Shown piece after piece: positions 16,954-25,482 of a stretch of 64,000 bases of DNA (the stretch's first letter is position 1; each line of letters starts with the position of its first letter). Location: assembly GCF_000383955.1 (NCBI RefSeq), contig NZ_KB913013.1, positions 5,103,694 to 5,167,693 of the forward strand. The letters are read 5' to 3'. The translations under genes and the position numbers were made by a program. Origin of the DNA: Rudanella lutea DSM 19387. GTDB lineage: Bacteria; Bacteroidota; Bacteroidia; Cytophagales; Spirosomataceae. The notes beneath the pieces are model-generated. The model worked only from the letters and a program-made list of their open reading frames with translations. It had not been told where the DNA came from and searched no databases.

Positions 16954-18666
16954 ATGTCATACTTCAATATTGATGCAGCTGCGCAAAATACCTACGATGC
17001 CATTGTGGTAGGATCGGGGATTAGTGGCGGATGGGCTGCCAAAGAACTTACCGGCAAAGGCTTGCGGACGCTAGTGCTTGAGCGGGGGCGCGATGTGCGG
17101 CACGTGACCGATTACCCCACTACCATGATGCAACCCTGGGAGTTTGAGCACCGGGGCCAGTTGCCCAAAGAGGTGCGCGACGCCAACCCAATCATCAGTA
17201 AATGTTACGCCTTCTACGAGGGTACGCAGCATTTCTTTGTGAAAGATGCCGAGCACCCTTACGTGCAGGAAAAACCATTCGACTGGATTCGGGGCTATCA
17301 GGTGGGCGGTAAGTCGCTCATGTGGGCGCGCCAGACCCAGCGTTGGAGTGACTTTGATTTTGAAGGCCCCGCCCGCGATGGATTCGCGGTTGATTGGCCC
17401 ATTCGGTACAAAGACATTGCCCCCTGGTATAGCTACGTTGAGAAGTTTGCCGGTATTTCGGGCAACAAAGACGGCCTGGCCAGCCTGCCCGATGGGGAGT
17501 TTTTGCCCCCGCACGAGTGGAACTGTGTGGAAAAGCATTTTCAGCAGAAAATAGCAGGAAAGTACAAAGACCGGCACGTGATTATGGGCCGGGCGGCTCA
17601 TATCACACAACCTCAGCCCATTCATTTGCAGCAGGGCCGGGCGCAGTGCCAGCACCGCACCATCTGTGAGCGCGGCTGCCCCTATGGCGGTTACTTCAGC
17701 AGCAACTCCAGCACGATTCCGTGGGCCATGCGCACCGGCAAAATGACGCTGCGGCCGCATTCGGTGGTGCATTCAATCATTTACGATGAAGCCAAAAAGC
17801 GGGCTGTGGGCGTGCGGGTGATTGATGCCCAAACGAAGCAGATGCAGGAGTTTTACGCCAAAATTATTTTCCTTAATGCGGCTGCGCTGAACTCCAATCT
17901 GGTGCTGCTCAACTCGACCTCGAACCGGTTCCCCAACGGGCTGGGCAACGATAGCGGAGTGCTGGGTAAATACGTGGCGTTCCACAACTACCGGGCGGGT
18001 ATCTCGGCCGAGTTCGACGGAAACCTCGATTCGACCACCGAAGGGCGCCGACCCAACAGCCCCTACATTCCCCGGTTCCGTAACTTACTCAAGCAGGAAA
18101 CCGACTTTTTGCGGGGCTACGCGGCTGGTTTCAGCGCGGGCCGTATCTCACGGGCCGATCAGAGTGGTTTAGGAGCCGACCTCAAGCAGGGGCTGCTCAA
18201 CCCCAAACTGGGTGGCTGGTACGTGGGTTCGCACATGATGGGCGAAACCATCCCGAAAGAAACCAACTACGTGGCCCTCGATTCGTCGTTGAAAGACCCG
18301 TTCGGAATTCCACAGTTGAAAATCGCCATTGACTACGACGCCAACGACGATAAAATGGTGAAAGACTACCAGGAGCAGATGACGGAGATGTTTACGGTGG
18401 CTGGTTTTACCAACATTCGTGTGCGCGACGATCACCGGAATCCGGGACTGGATATTCACGAAATGGGTGGGGCTCGCATGGGTAACGATCCCAAAACGTC
18501 GATTCTGAACAAGTGGAATCAGGTACATAGCTGCCCGAACGTATTCGTGACCGATGGCGCCTGCATGACCTCTACGTCGACTCAGAACCCCTCGCTCACC
18601 TACATGGCTCTGACCGCCCGCGCGGCCGACTATGCCGTGAAAATGATGAAGCAGAAGAGTCTGTAA
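16954..18666 (+). CDS. GMC-family FAD-dependent oxidoreductase (gluconate dehydrogenase-like large subunit)
   Basis: A 570-residue flavoprotein. The FAD-binding GxGxxG motif is at residues 20-25 (VVGSGISGG), and the C-terminal half carries HEMGGARMG near His502 and TQNPSLTYMAL with Asn545, the expected catalytic His/Asn region. It lacks its own leader, consistent with export bound to the Tat-signal subunit 3 encoded just upstream. It oxidises a sugar, sugar acid or polyol to a keto product; the exact substrate is not readable from sequence. The two genes form an operon closed by a strong bidirectional terminator at 18711. Confidence 0.9.
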   Translation: MSYFNIDAAAQNTYDAIVVGSGISGGWAAKELTGKGLRTLVLERGRDVRHVTDYPTTMMQPWEFEHRGQLPKEVRDANPIISKCYAFYEGTQHFFVKDAEHPYVQEKPFDWIRGYQVGGKSLMWARQTQRWSDFDFEGPARDGFAVDWPIRYKDIAPWYSYVEKFAGISGNKDGLASLPDGEFLPPHEWNCVEKHFQQKIAGKYKDRHVIMGRAAHITQPQPIHLQQGRAQCQHRTICERGCPYGGYFSSNSSTIPWAMRTGKMTLRPHSVVHSIIYDEAKKRAVGVRVIDAQTKQMQEFYAKIIFLNAAALNSNLVLLNSTSNRFPNGLGNDSGVLGKYVAFHNYRAGISAEFDGNLDSTTEGRRPNSPYIPRFRNLLKQETDFLRGYAAGFSAGRISRADQSGLGADLKQGLLNPKLGGWYVGSHMMGETIPKETNYVALDSSLKDPFGIPQLKIAIDYDANDDKMVKDYQEQMTEMFTVAGFTNIRVRDDHRNPGLDIHEMGGARMGNDPKTSILNKWNQVHSCPNVFVTDGACMTSTSTQNPSLTYMALTARAADYAVKMMKQKSL

Positions 18667-18710
18667 CCGGGTGGCTGCCTCAGTAGGTAGTATCTTCCTT
18701 GTTGCATGTT

Positions 18711-18764
18711 AAACAAACAACCCCAACCGGGCGATCGCATCATCGGGCTGGGGTTGTTTGTTTA
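18711..18764. terminator. Bidirectional terminator between GMC gene and the beta-barrel-like gene
   Basis: A long stem AAACAAACAACCCCA / TGGGGTTGTTTGTTT encloses a 24-nt GC-rich loop region. It lies between two converging genes. Confidence 0.8.
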
Positions 18765-18773
18765 AAACAGAAA

Positions 18774-19523
18774 TCAGTCGTGCAGTTTGCCCCGGCGCGA
18801 AATGGGGTCGCGGAAAGGAGAAATCCGCTCTTTGTGCCGAATAGCCCGCCAAAGGTCAGTCCAGAAAGCAGGGAAAACTGTAGCGCCAAAACTGTAATAG
18901 GCTCCGTTGAACGGTACGCTTTGGGCCGAGTGAAAGGCGTACCGATAGCCAACCTGTGTACTCAGACCTACCCAACGGGTAGCTTTCCATTGACTGTACA
19001 GGCCCACCTGAACGGGCACAAAAAAACCACTCTGGGTACGCGGGGCTTCCTGATCGGTGCCGAGCGTGGTGGGCAACGCCAAGGCTTTCCCCGCACCCAC
19101 TTCGACTGGTGTGCTCAGAATCCAGCGTTTGTTATGAATCAGGTTGGGCCAGTATAGCAGGCTCATAAACCACACATCGGTGCGGGTATAATACCCCAAA
19201 TTGACCCGCTGCACGGCATCACGACGCCAGTTGATGAGTCGCAACTGATTGGCGTAGGTGAGCCAGTAATACCCCAAAGTCAGGTGGTGGCGCTTGCGGC
19301 CAAACGTAATGCCTGAGTTGACACCCCACACATTGACCGGGTGCCGCATGATAAACGAATTCCGGAAATCGAGGTTGAATGCCCAGGTGATCGCCGGGCG
19401 TGGCCGGGTGCGGTTGCTGTCGGTAGGCGCCTGCGTCAGACTGTCGGGCAGGCTCTCCTGATTACTCATGGCCGAAGCCGTGAGCGAGAAAAGCAGGACG
19501 ACAAGTAGCAGACAAAGACGCAT
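18774..19523 (-). CDS. Exported beta-barrel-like protein, unknown function
   Basis: A 249-residue protein with a clear signal peptide (MRLCLLLVVLLFSLTASAMS). The rest alternates aromatic and polar residues in short strands (ITWAFNLDFRNSFIM, HLTLGYYWLTYANQ, VNLGYYTRTDVWFMSLLYWP), as in small outer-membrane barrels of Bacteroidota. The stretch of about 15 residues after the last strands is basic and may be periplasmic. It is flanked by terminators on both sides and seems to be a single-gene unit. I do not recognise a named family. Confidence 0.7.
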   Translation of the reverse strand: MRLCLLLVVLLFSLTASAMSNQESLPDSLTQAPTDSNRTRPRPAITWAFNLDFRNSFIMRHPVNVWGVNSGITFGRKRHHLTLGYYWLTYANQLRLINWRRDAVQRVNLGYYTRTDVWFMSLLYWPNLIHNKRWILSTPVEVGAGKALALPTTLGTDQEAPRTQSGFFVPVQVGLYSQWKATRWVGLSTQVGYRYAFHSAQSVPFNGAYYSFGATVFPAFWTDLWRAIRHKERISPFRDPISRRGKLHD

Positions 19524-19650
19524 GGGGCCGAGACAGAAAACGATTTAGTAACGGATTGGCGATATAATCCGTGCGCACCCATCGGAATTTTAAGTCAAAA
19601 AAGGGGCTAACGGGCTATCAACCACTTGTGTATCAATTATTATGCCTTAA

Positions 19651-19665
19651 TGTGAACGGTTCACA
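19651..19665. promoter_or_regulatory. Perfect 15-bp palindrome TGTGAAC-G-GTTCACA
   Basis: A perfect inverted repeat with a single central base lies about 128 bases upstream of the barrel-like gene start and just beyond the DPP4 terminator. Its size and symmetry fit a dimeric regulator site. It resembles a CRP box but has one spacer base too few. Confidence 0.4.
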
Positions 19666-19666
19666 T

Positions 19667-19703
19667 AAAAAACCTGCAAGCCAACCGGCTTGCAGGTTTT
19701 TTT
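19667..19703 (-). terminator. Terminator after the DPP4 gene (works on both strands)
   Basis: A perfect stem AACCTGCAAGCC / GGCTTGCAGGTT with a 4-nt loop is flanked by A6 and T7. It lies 48 bases after the DPP4 stop. Confidence 0.85.
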
Positions 19704-19750
19704 ATTCAGGGGTCTTTAGAGACTGGCAGCAGACAACGGATGCCACCCGA

Positions 19751-22015
19751 CTATTTCAGGTGTTGCGCCAGATAATCAGTGTATTGCTGGTGCAGCAGCA
19801 CGTACGACGCCCCGTTGTAGGCTACGCCGTGAGCACCCGGCGGATAAATACGCAGGTCGGCATCCTTACCTTCGTCTTCGAGGGCGTTCATGAGCTGAAA
19901 CGTATTCCGAACGTGCACATTTTCGTCCATGGTCGAGTGGGCCACAAACATTTTTCCCGCCAGATTTTTGGCGTACGTTGTCACGGCTGATGCCTTGTAT
20001 TTAGCTTCGTTTTCGGGTAGCAGACCCATGTAGCGTTCGGTGTAGATGCTGTCGTACAAACGCCAGTCGGTGACGGGCGCACCTACCAAAGCCACCTTAA
20101 ACACGCCGGGGTGGGTGAGCATGGTGTAGCTGCTCATGTAGCCACCGTAGCTGTGTCCCCGAATAGCCATCCGGTTGGCATCTACCCACGGCTGCTTGGC
20201 CAGATACTTAGCGGTTTCGGCAAAATCGAGGCTTTCGTATTTGCCCAACTGCTCGTACACAATTTTCTCAAAATCGCGGCCGTAGCCCCCGCTGCCCCGG
20301 TTGTTGACACTCACCACCACATACCCCTGCTGGGTCAGGTACTGATGCCAGGCGCTCGTGCTGAAATCGTTATACACCGACTGCGCACCGGGACCACCGT
20401 AAATATCGACCAGCACCGGATACTTTTTCGAGTTGGGGTCGAAATCGGCCGGTTTGAGAATCGAAATGTCGATGCGCTGCCCGTCAGACGTAGTGAAATT
20501 GGCCAGCTCTTTGGTGGCAATGGCGTTCTTAGCCACAAAATCGGTCACGCGGCTATTGGCTTCCAGCGTTTTGATTTTTTTGCCTTTCGTATCCCACAGT
20601 TCGACTTGCGTAGGCGTGGTGGTGTTGGAATACCGGTCAATAAAGTACACGCCGTTGCCCTTGCTGTCGGCCGTAGCGGGGGCCACATTGACCGTGTGCC
20701 GACCCGGCGTGTTGGTGAGCCGACGCTTGTTTTTACCGTCGATATCAATCATGTACAACTGACGCTCTAAGGGCGACACTTCTGTAGAGGTGTAGTACAC
20801 TTTGCGGTTTTTGGCGTCGATGTGGTGCACGTAGGTCACCTCCCACGCTCCCGAAGTCACGGCATTGAGCAGCTTACCCGTGTAATCGTACCGGTACAGG
20901 TGAGCGTATCCGTCGCGATCCGAGACCCAGTAAAACTCGTTCACGCCCGCCGGGAAGTACATCAGGTGATTGATGCCCGCAAAAAAGTCGAACACATCAA
21001 TCCAGCTTTTGGCCTTCTCTTCCATGATGGGCCGAGCCTCGCCCGTCCGGCCGTTGGCCATGAATAAACGCAGGTGGTTTTGCTTGCGGTTGAGGTGAAT
21101 CAGAGCCACCTGACCTTCTATGTTGGTCCAGTAAATACGCGGAATGTAGCCATCCTGCAAGTCAACGTTCATCCACTGCTTTTTGCCGTTACTAATTTCG
21201 ATTACGCCAATCCGAACGCTGGGGTTGGTGTCGCCCACGCGGGGGTAAGGCAGCGAGTCGTATTTCTCGTCGAAACCCTTGTAATCGGTCATTTTGTAGA
21301 TAGGCACCTGCCGCTCGTCGGACTGCCAGAACGCAATAAACTTGCTGTCGGGCGACCATTCCCAGGCTTGCGCGAGTCCAAATTCCTCTTCATACGCCCA
21401 GCCAAAGCGGCCGTTGTAGAAAGCAGGCTTGGCATCGTTGGTTAGTTGGGTCTCTTTGCCGCCCGCAAAGTCGAACACAAACAGGTTGCCGCCCCGCTCG
21501 TAGCCGATCTTGCTGCCGTCAGGTGCCAGCTCGGCGGTTTGGGCATCTTTGGCCACCAGCTTCAGTGACTTATCGGCCACCGAATAGCTGTAATAATCCG
21601 AAATACCCGACCGCCGATATACCGGCCGGAAATTGGTCTGAAACAGGATGTTCTTCGAGTCTTTTGACCACTGAAACGACTGATAAACAAAGGTTTGGGT
21701 TGTGCCGGGGAACGTAAGGCCACTGGCATCGAAGACCACGGTTTCCTGACCCGTTTGGGGCGTAAAGGTTTTGATGGTGCTCTGCCCGTCGAGGTACGAG
21801 AAGGCCCGTCCGTTGTCGATCCAGTTGACACTGCGGGGCCCTTGCGAACCGTTGAGCTGACCGCCTGCCGAGAGTGCCTGCTGCAAGCTGGCAAAGCGTT
21901 GTTTGGCAGAAGCGGCCACACCGGCTGCCGGCGCCTGTGCCGATTGCCCGGTGCCCACAAGGGGCGACGCGAGGGCCAGCCACAACAGCCAGCCAAAGGG
22001 TTTGTGATGAGACAT
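19751..22015 (-). CDS. Dipeptidyl peptidase IV (peptidase S9B), exported
   Basis: A 754-residue protein with an N-terminal signal peptide, an eight-bladed beta-propeller (about residues 50-490) and an alpha/beta-hydrolase domain. The catalytic triad is visible: Ser622 in GHSYGGY, Asp697 in STMDENVH and His729 in GAHGVAY. The propeller carries WAYEEEFGL, the double-Glu motif that binds the free amino terminus of substrates in true DPP4 enzymes. It should release X-Pro dipeptides in the periplasm or outside the cell, downstream of larger proteases such as the S8 enzyme at 47.9 kb. A candidate -7 element lies just upstream. Confidence 0.93.
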   Translation of the reverse strand: MSHHKPFGWLLWLALASPLVGTGQSAQAPAAGVAASAKQRFASLQQALSAGGQLNGSQGPRSVNWIDNGRAFSYLDGQSTIKTFTPQTGQETVVFDASGLTFPGTTQTFVYQSFQWSKDSKNILFQTNFRPVYRRSGISDYYSYSVADKSLKLVAKDAQTAELAPDGSKIGYERGGNLFVFDFAGGKETQLTNDAKPAFYNGRFGWAYEEEFGLAQAWEWSPDSKFIAFWQSDERQVPIYKMTDYKGFDEKYDSLPYPRVGDTNPSVRIGVIEISNGKKQWMNVDLQDGYIPRIYWTNIEGQVALIHLNRKQNHLRLFMANGRTGEARPIMEEKAKSWIDVFDFFAGINHLMYFPAGVNEFYWVSDRDGYAHLYRYDYTGKLLNAVTSGAWEVTYVHHIDAKNRKVYYTSTEVSPLERQLYMIDIDGKNKRRLTNTPGRHTVNVAPATADSKGNGVYFIDRYSNTTTPTQVELWDTKGKKIKTLEANSRVTDFVAKNAIATKELANFTTSDGQRIDISILKPADFDPNSKKYPVLVDIYGGPGAQSVYNDFSTSAWHQYLTQQGYVVVSVNNRGSGGYGRDFEKIVYEQLGKYESLDFAETAKYLAKQPWVDANRMAIRGHSYGGYMSSYTMLTHPGVFKVALVGAPVTDWRLYDSIYTERYMGLLPENEAKYKASAVTTYAKNLAGKMFVAHSTMDENVHVRNTFQLMNALEDEGKDADLRIYPPGAHGVAYNGASYVLLHQQYTDYLAQHLK

Positions 22016-22035
22016 GTAGTTAGGTAATAAAAAAG

Positions 22036-22043
22036 CAAAATTA
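22036..22043 (-). promoter_or_regulatory. Candidate -7 element of the DPP4 gene
   Basis: TAATTTTG on the minus strand matches TAnnTTTG exactly, 21 bases before the ATG. No clear -33 element is seen. Confidence 0.45.
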
Positions 22044-22197
22044 TGGGGTAATAGTCATAAGGTAACTATTCGAAACCGATGTGGTTGCGTTTTGGAAGGC
22101 ATAACTCGCAAAGAAAAAAATATCGTCAATATGTTGTATTTTTTTATGTAAATTGTATGTTTACTTTAAATGTCACCATACTATATTTTCAATCCAC

Positions 22198-22525
22198 ATG
22201 AAAGCTATTTCCCCCCCCCCTTTCTTTTACTCCTGCTCTTGGCGGGCGCATTGCCACCGTTGAAGAACCTGCTACTAATCTGCTGGTGTTTCCAAACCCT
22301 ACACATGATGAAGTAACGCTTTCGTTTGGGCTTGAGCAGGATGAAGCGGCTACGTTGACGATAGCAGACATAACGGGCCGGGTAATTCATACAGCTTCTA
22401 TAGTTGGTCTGGGCGTAGTGCATGAGGAGCGCATCTCGCTTCGGACCCAGCCAGTAGGCTTGTATCTGGTCCGAATAAAAAGTGCTAAACGCACATTGGC
22501 AGGTAAAATAGTCCTGAGCCGTTAA
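22198..22525 (+). pseudogene. Broken small T9SS cargo: signal peptide start plus orphan type A sorting domain
   Basis: An ATG at 22198 starts MKAISPPP and runs into ten C's (22211-22220). A signal-peptide core (FLLLLLAGALPP) follows but is in another frame; one extra C would join them. The T9SS sorting domain (ATVEEPATNLLVFPNPTHDE, ending KIVLSR, stop at 22523) is in the third frame, so a second frame change is also needed. No mature domain lies between. The best reading is a secreted-protein gene that lost its middle by deletion. The C-tract could vary by slippage or hide a sequencing error. Confidence 0.65.
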
Positions 22526-22537
22526 CCAGTTATCGCC

Positions 22538-22924
22538 ATGAAAACACTGGTTTTTGTCGCGGGGCTGGTAGCCCTGATGACTGGCTGTAAGCACGATGAG
22601 CCGACACCTGCAACTCAACCAACGATCATTCAAGCAGCCACTAAAGATCAACAAGGCAATGTAATTCCGAACATTGAAATTTGGATAATTGGTAATAAAG
22701 GGAGCTATTTTGGAGGGACTCGCCAAGATACAGTTTTTGCAAAACTTGCTACTGATACACAAGGTAATCTCGAATACGAGCAAGTTATACCTTCCCTGTG
22801 GCGTGTGTACCTTAGTCCTAGCGGTTTTCCAAACTATGACCTAGTCAAATACGAAGGCACCGTTGATGGGATTGTGAATGTAGGACAAGTCAACAACATC
22901 AAGGTTGTCATGCGAAAGCGGTAA
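22538..22924 (+). CDS. Small lipoprotein with Ig/carboxypeptidase-regulatory-like fold
   Basis: A 128-residue lipoprotein with lipobox Cys17 (LVALMTGC). The mature part, including AATKDQQGNVIPNIEIWI and LATDTQGNLEYEQVIPSLWRV, has the strand pattern of a carboxypeptidase-regulatory-like or Ig-like sandwich with a repeated QGN turn. It starts 12 bases after the broken sorting-domain gene. A shortened paralogue with a nearly identical leader lies at 23112, after a second copy of the sorting-domain tail. Function unknown. Confidence 0.7.
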   Translation: MKTLVFVAGLVALMTGCKHDEPTPATQPTIIQAATKDQQGNVIPNIEIWIIGNKGSYFGGTRQDTVFAKLATDTQGNLEYEQVIPSLWRVYLSPSGFPNYDLVKYEGTVDGIVNVGQVNNIKVVMRKR

Positions 22925-22976
22925 ACGCATGAACAGGCCAGTGTTTAACGCTGGCCTGTTCAATTTTTCATAAATT

Positions 22977-23099
22977 ATGCCAATCAACAGGATTTCTAAG
23001 GAACGGGTTTCCTTGCGGGAACAGCCGACAGGTCTGTATGTGGTGCGGGTAGCAAGCTCCAAACGCACGTTGTCGGGCAAAGTGATTTTGAGCCGTTAA
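22977..23099 (+). pseudogene. Second T9SS sorting-domain tail fragment (40 codons)
   Basis: The frame from an ATG at 22977 ends in a tail (SLREQPTGLYVVRVAS then SKRTLSGKVILSR) that matches the end of the 22525 fragment (SLRTQPVGLYLVRIKS, SAKRTLAGKIVLSR). Only the last third of a sorting domain remains. It forms the first half of the second unit of a tandem duplication. Confidence 0.65.
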
Positions 23100-23111
23100 G
23101 CCGCTACCGCC

Positions 23112-23288
23112 ATGAAAATACTGGTTTTTATACTGGGCCTGTTGCTACTGATGATTGGCTGTAAGCGGGAAGAAATAGCTCCTGAGCCAAAGCCAACCGA
23201 AATTAACGTTGTAGTGATGAATGAGGCTCGCCGTCACTTCAATGCTGAGGCTCAACTGAAAAGCCTAAAATACCTGCTTTTTACGTAA
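23112..23288 (+). pseudogene. Truncated lipoprotein paralogue (58 codons)
   Basis: The leader MKILVFILGLLLLMIGC copies that of the lipoprotein at 22538, and the spacing from the preceding sorting-domain tail is identical (12 bases). After TEINVVVMNEARR the frame ends at 23286 inside the lepA promoter hairpin. It lacks the sandwich domain of its paralogue and is probably a remnant. Confidence 0.6.
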
Positions 23289-23305
23289 TTTTGCGTAAAA
23301 AGCAG
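23274..23305 (+). promoter_or_regulatory. lepA promoter inside a perfect 12-bp inverted repeat
   Basis: CTGCTTTTTACG (23274-23285) and CGTAAAAAGCAG (23294-23305) are perfect inverted arms. The eight bases between them, TAATTTTG (23286-23293), are an exact -7 element TAnnTTTG. The arrangement places the promoter core in the loop, 22 bases before the lepA GTG. Confidence 0.55.
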
Positions 23306-23315
23306 ACTTCCCAAC

Positions 23316-25103
23316 GTGAAGCACATCCGTAATTTTTGCATTATCGCCCACATTGACCACGGCAAAAGCACACTCGCTGATCGCCTGCTGGAATTTACCA
23401 AGACCGTTGGTGCCCGCGACATGCAGGCCCAGTTGCTCGACGACATGGATCTGGAACGGGAGCGCGGTATTACGATCAAGAGCCACGCCATCCAGATGGA
23501 CTACGTCCACAAAGGCGAGAAATATACGCTCAACCTGATCGACACGCCCGGTCACGTCGATTTTAGTTATGAGGTGTCGCGGTCGATTGCCGCCTGCGAA
23601 GGAGCCCTGCTTCTCGTGGATGCCTCGCAGGGTACTGAGGCTCAGACGATCTCGAACCTGTATTTGGCCCTCAACAACGATCTGGTCATCATTCCGGTAC
23701 TGAACAAAATTGACCTGCCCGGCGCTATGCCCGAGGAGATCAAAGACGAGATGGTAGACCTGCTCGGTTGCGAGCGCGACGAGATTATTCCGGCATCGGG
23801 TAAAGAGGGTATCGGCGTCCCCGAAATTCTGGCTGCCATTGTCGAGCGGATTCCGCCCCCAAAAGGCGAGCCCGATGGCGCATTGCAAGCCTTGATTTTC
23901 GACTCGCACTTTAATTCCTACCGCGGTATTGAGGTTATTTTCCGGGTCAAAAACGGTCGCATTCGCAAGGGTGATAAGGTGAAGTTCATGAACACCGGCA
24001 AGGAATACATTGCCGATGAGATTGGCACGCTTCGCCTGACGCAGGAGCCCAAAGATGTGATCGAGTGTGGCGATGTAGGCTACCTGATCTCCGGCATTAA
24101 AGTGGCCAAAGAAGTAAAAGTTGGCGATACCGTCACAACGCTCGAAAACCCCGCCAAAGAAGCCATCAAAGGGTTTTCGGAGGTGAAACCGATGGTTTTT
24201 GCGGGTATTTACCCTGTGGAAACGAGCGAGTTTGAAGACCTCCGTGATGCGATGGAGAAACTTCAGCTCAACGACGCGGCCCTGGTTTGGGAGCCTGAAA
24301 CCTCGGCGGCTTTGGGCTTTGGTTTCCGGTGTGGTTTCCTCGGTATGCTCCACATGGAGATTGTGCAGGAGCGGCTCGAGCGCGAGTTCAACATGACCGT
24401 GATTACCACCGTTCCGTCGGTGCGGTTTGAGGTACTGACGACCAAAGGCCAGGAGATACAGGTTTCGGCCCCGGCCGACATGCCTGAGCCAAACCTGATC
24501 GACTTTATCGAAGAACCATTTATTCGGGCTCAGATCATTACGAAAGCTGAGTACGTGGGTGGCATTATGGGCCTCTGCATGGATAAGCGGAGCATCCTGA
24601 AAAATCAGGTTTACCTCACCGCCGACCGGGTAGAACTCCAGTTCGAAATGCCCCTTGCCGAAGTTGTATTCGACTTTTTCGACAAGCTCAAGACCATTTC
24701 GCGTGGGTATGCCTCGCTCGATTACGAGTTTATGGACAACCGCGAGTCGGACATGGTGAAGCTCGATGTGATGCTCAACGGCGACAAAGTGGATGCTCTG
24801 TCGGCCATTGTGCACCGCTCGAAATCGTACGAATGGGGTAAGAAACTGTGCGAGAAACTCCGCGAACTGATTCCGCGTCAGCAGTTTGAGATTGCGATTC
24901 AGGCGGCTATTGGTCAGAAAATTATTGCGCGCGAAACCCTCAGTGCCCTTCGCAAAGATGTATTGGCCAAGTGTTACGGGGGTGATATTTCGCGGAAGCG
25001 CAAGCTGCTCGACAAGCAGAAAAAAGGCAAGAAACGGATGCGGCAGGTCGGCAACGTCGAAATTCCGCAGGAAGCGTTTATGGCCGTGTTGAAGATCAAC
25101 TAG
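23316..25103 (+). CDS. lepA: Elongation factor 4 (LepA) GTPase
   Basis: A 595-residue translational GTPase starting at GTG 23316. The G1 loop AHIDHGKST (residues 11-19), G3 [12 protein letters not shown] and G4 NKIDLPGA are intact, followed by the EF-G-like domains II, III and V and the LepA-specific C-terminal domain rich in Lys/Arg ([19 protein letters not shown]). EF-4 acts on stalled or mistranslocated ribosomes and affects 30S biogenesis. Length matches the family norm of about 595-600. It is a single gene with its own hairpin-embedded promoter and terminator. Confidence 0.98.
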   Translation: MKHIRNFCIIAHIDHGKSTLADRLLEFTKTVGARDMQAQLLDDMDLERERGITIKSHAIQMDYVHKGEKYTLNLIDTPGHVDFSYEVSRSIAACEGALLLVDASQGTEAQTISNLYLALNNDLVIIPVLNKIDLPGAMPEEIKDEMVDLLGCERDEIIPASGKEGIGVPEILAAIVERIPPPKGEPDGALQALIFDSHFNSYRGIEVIFRVKNGRIRKGDKVKFMNTGKEYIADEIGTLRLTQEPKDVIECGDVGYLISGIKVAKEVKVGDTVTTLENPAKEAIKGFSEVKPMVFAGIYPVETSEFEDLRDAMEKLQLNDAALVWEPETSAALGFGFRCGFLGMLHMEIVQERLEREFNMTVITTVPSVRFEVLTTKGQEIQVSAPADMPEPNLIDFIEEPFIRAQIITKAEYVGGIMGLCMDKRSILKNQVYLTADRVELQFEMPLAEVVFDFFDKLKTISRGYASLDYEFMDNRESDMVKLDVMLNGDKVDALSAIVHRSKSYEWGKKLCEKLRELIPRQQFEIAIQAAIGQKIIARETLSALRKDVLAKCYGGDISRKRKLLDKQKKGKKRMRQVGNVEIPQEAFMAVLKIN

Positions 25104-25156
25104 AGGGCAGGCCTATTACCAAATTACACTTCGTGTTTCTTCAGCCTGAAGCTGCC

Positions 25157-25194
25157 AAAGATGACATCTCGTTTGGAGAGATGTCATCTTTTTT
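25157..25194 (+). terminator. lepA terminator made of a GATGACATCTC palindrome
   Basis: Stem AAAGATGACATCTC / GAGATGTCATCTTT with a 7-nt loop ends in T6. The same stem sequence recurs at 51244-51278 and, as half-sites, at 51318 and 51501. Confidence 0.9.
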
Positions 25195-25482
25195 GGTTAT
25201 TCACCGTTTGGGGGTCTACCATTGTTTGTAAATCTAGGGAAACAGACCACTAAAAGAGCCCTGACGGGGCCTGACGCCTGAAAAGCTGTCTTGGTTACGC
25301 TCCGGCAGGGCTCTGGTGTTTGGAGAGGGTACGTCTTATCTGCCGAAATTGAGTCTCTGACGGAGCTTTCGGTCGAGTCCATGCTTGAATACTCATGTTT
25401 CTGGTTTATGAAATCTAAACGCCAACATGGAGTATATGTAAGTTGAACTGTTTGCGAAGATTGATTTCATTTTCAGAAGAAT
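25195..25482. other. Intergenic region with two inverted repeats, no gene
   Basis: Contains GAGCCCTG (25256) and CAGGGCTC (25306) as an 8-bp inverted pair with a 42-base interior, and an imperfect pair ATACTCATGTT / AACATGGAGTAT at about 25389-25436. No convincing ORF or promoter consensus is visible. Confidence 0.45.

Larger units (their letters stand above)
22420..23205 (+). repeat. Decayed tandem duplication (sorting-domain tail + lipoprotein leader)
   Basis: Units at about 22420-22625 and 22998-23205 align across the sorting-domain end, the stop codon, the short spacer with CGCCATGAAAA and the lipoprotein leader up to GGCTGTAAGC. The second unit is degraded at both ends. Confidence 0.7.

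Noticed and set aside
19651-19665. CRP binding site
   Set aside because: A CRP box needs TGTGA-N6-TCACA; here the spacer is five bases. Kept only as an unassigned palindrome.
23265-24815. A 516-codon open frame on the minus strand opposite lepA
   Set aside because: It is fully antisense to the conserved lepA gene and rich in His/Phe/Asn from mirrored lepA codons; it has no domain of its own.
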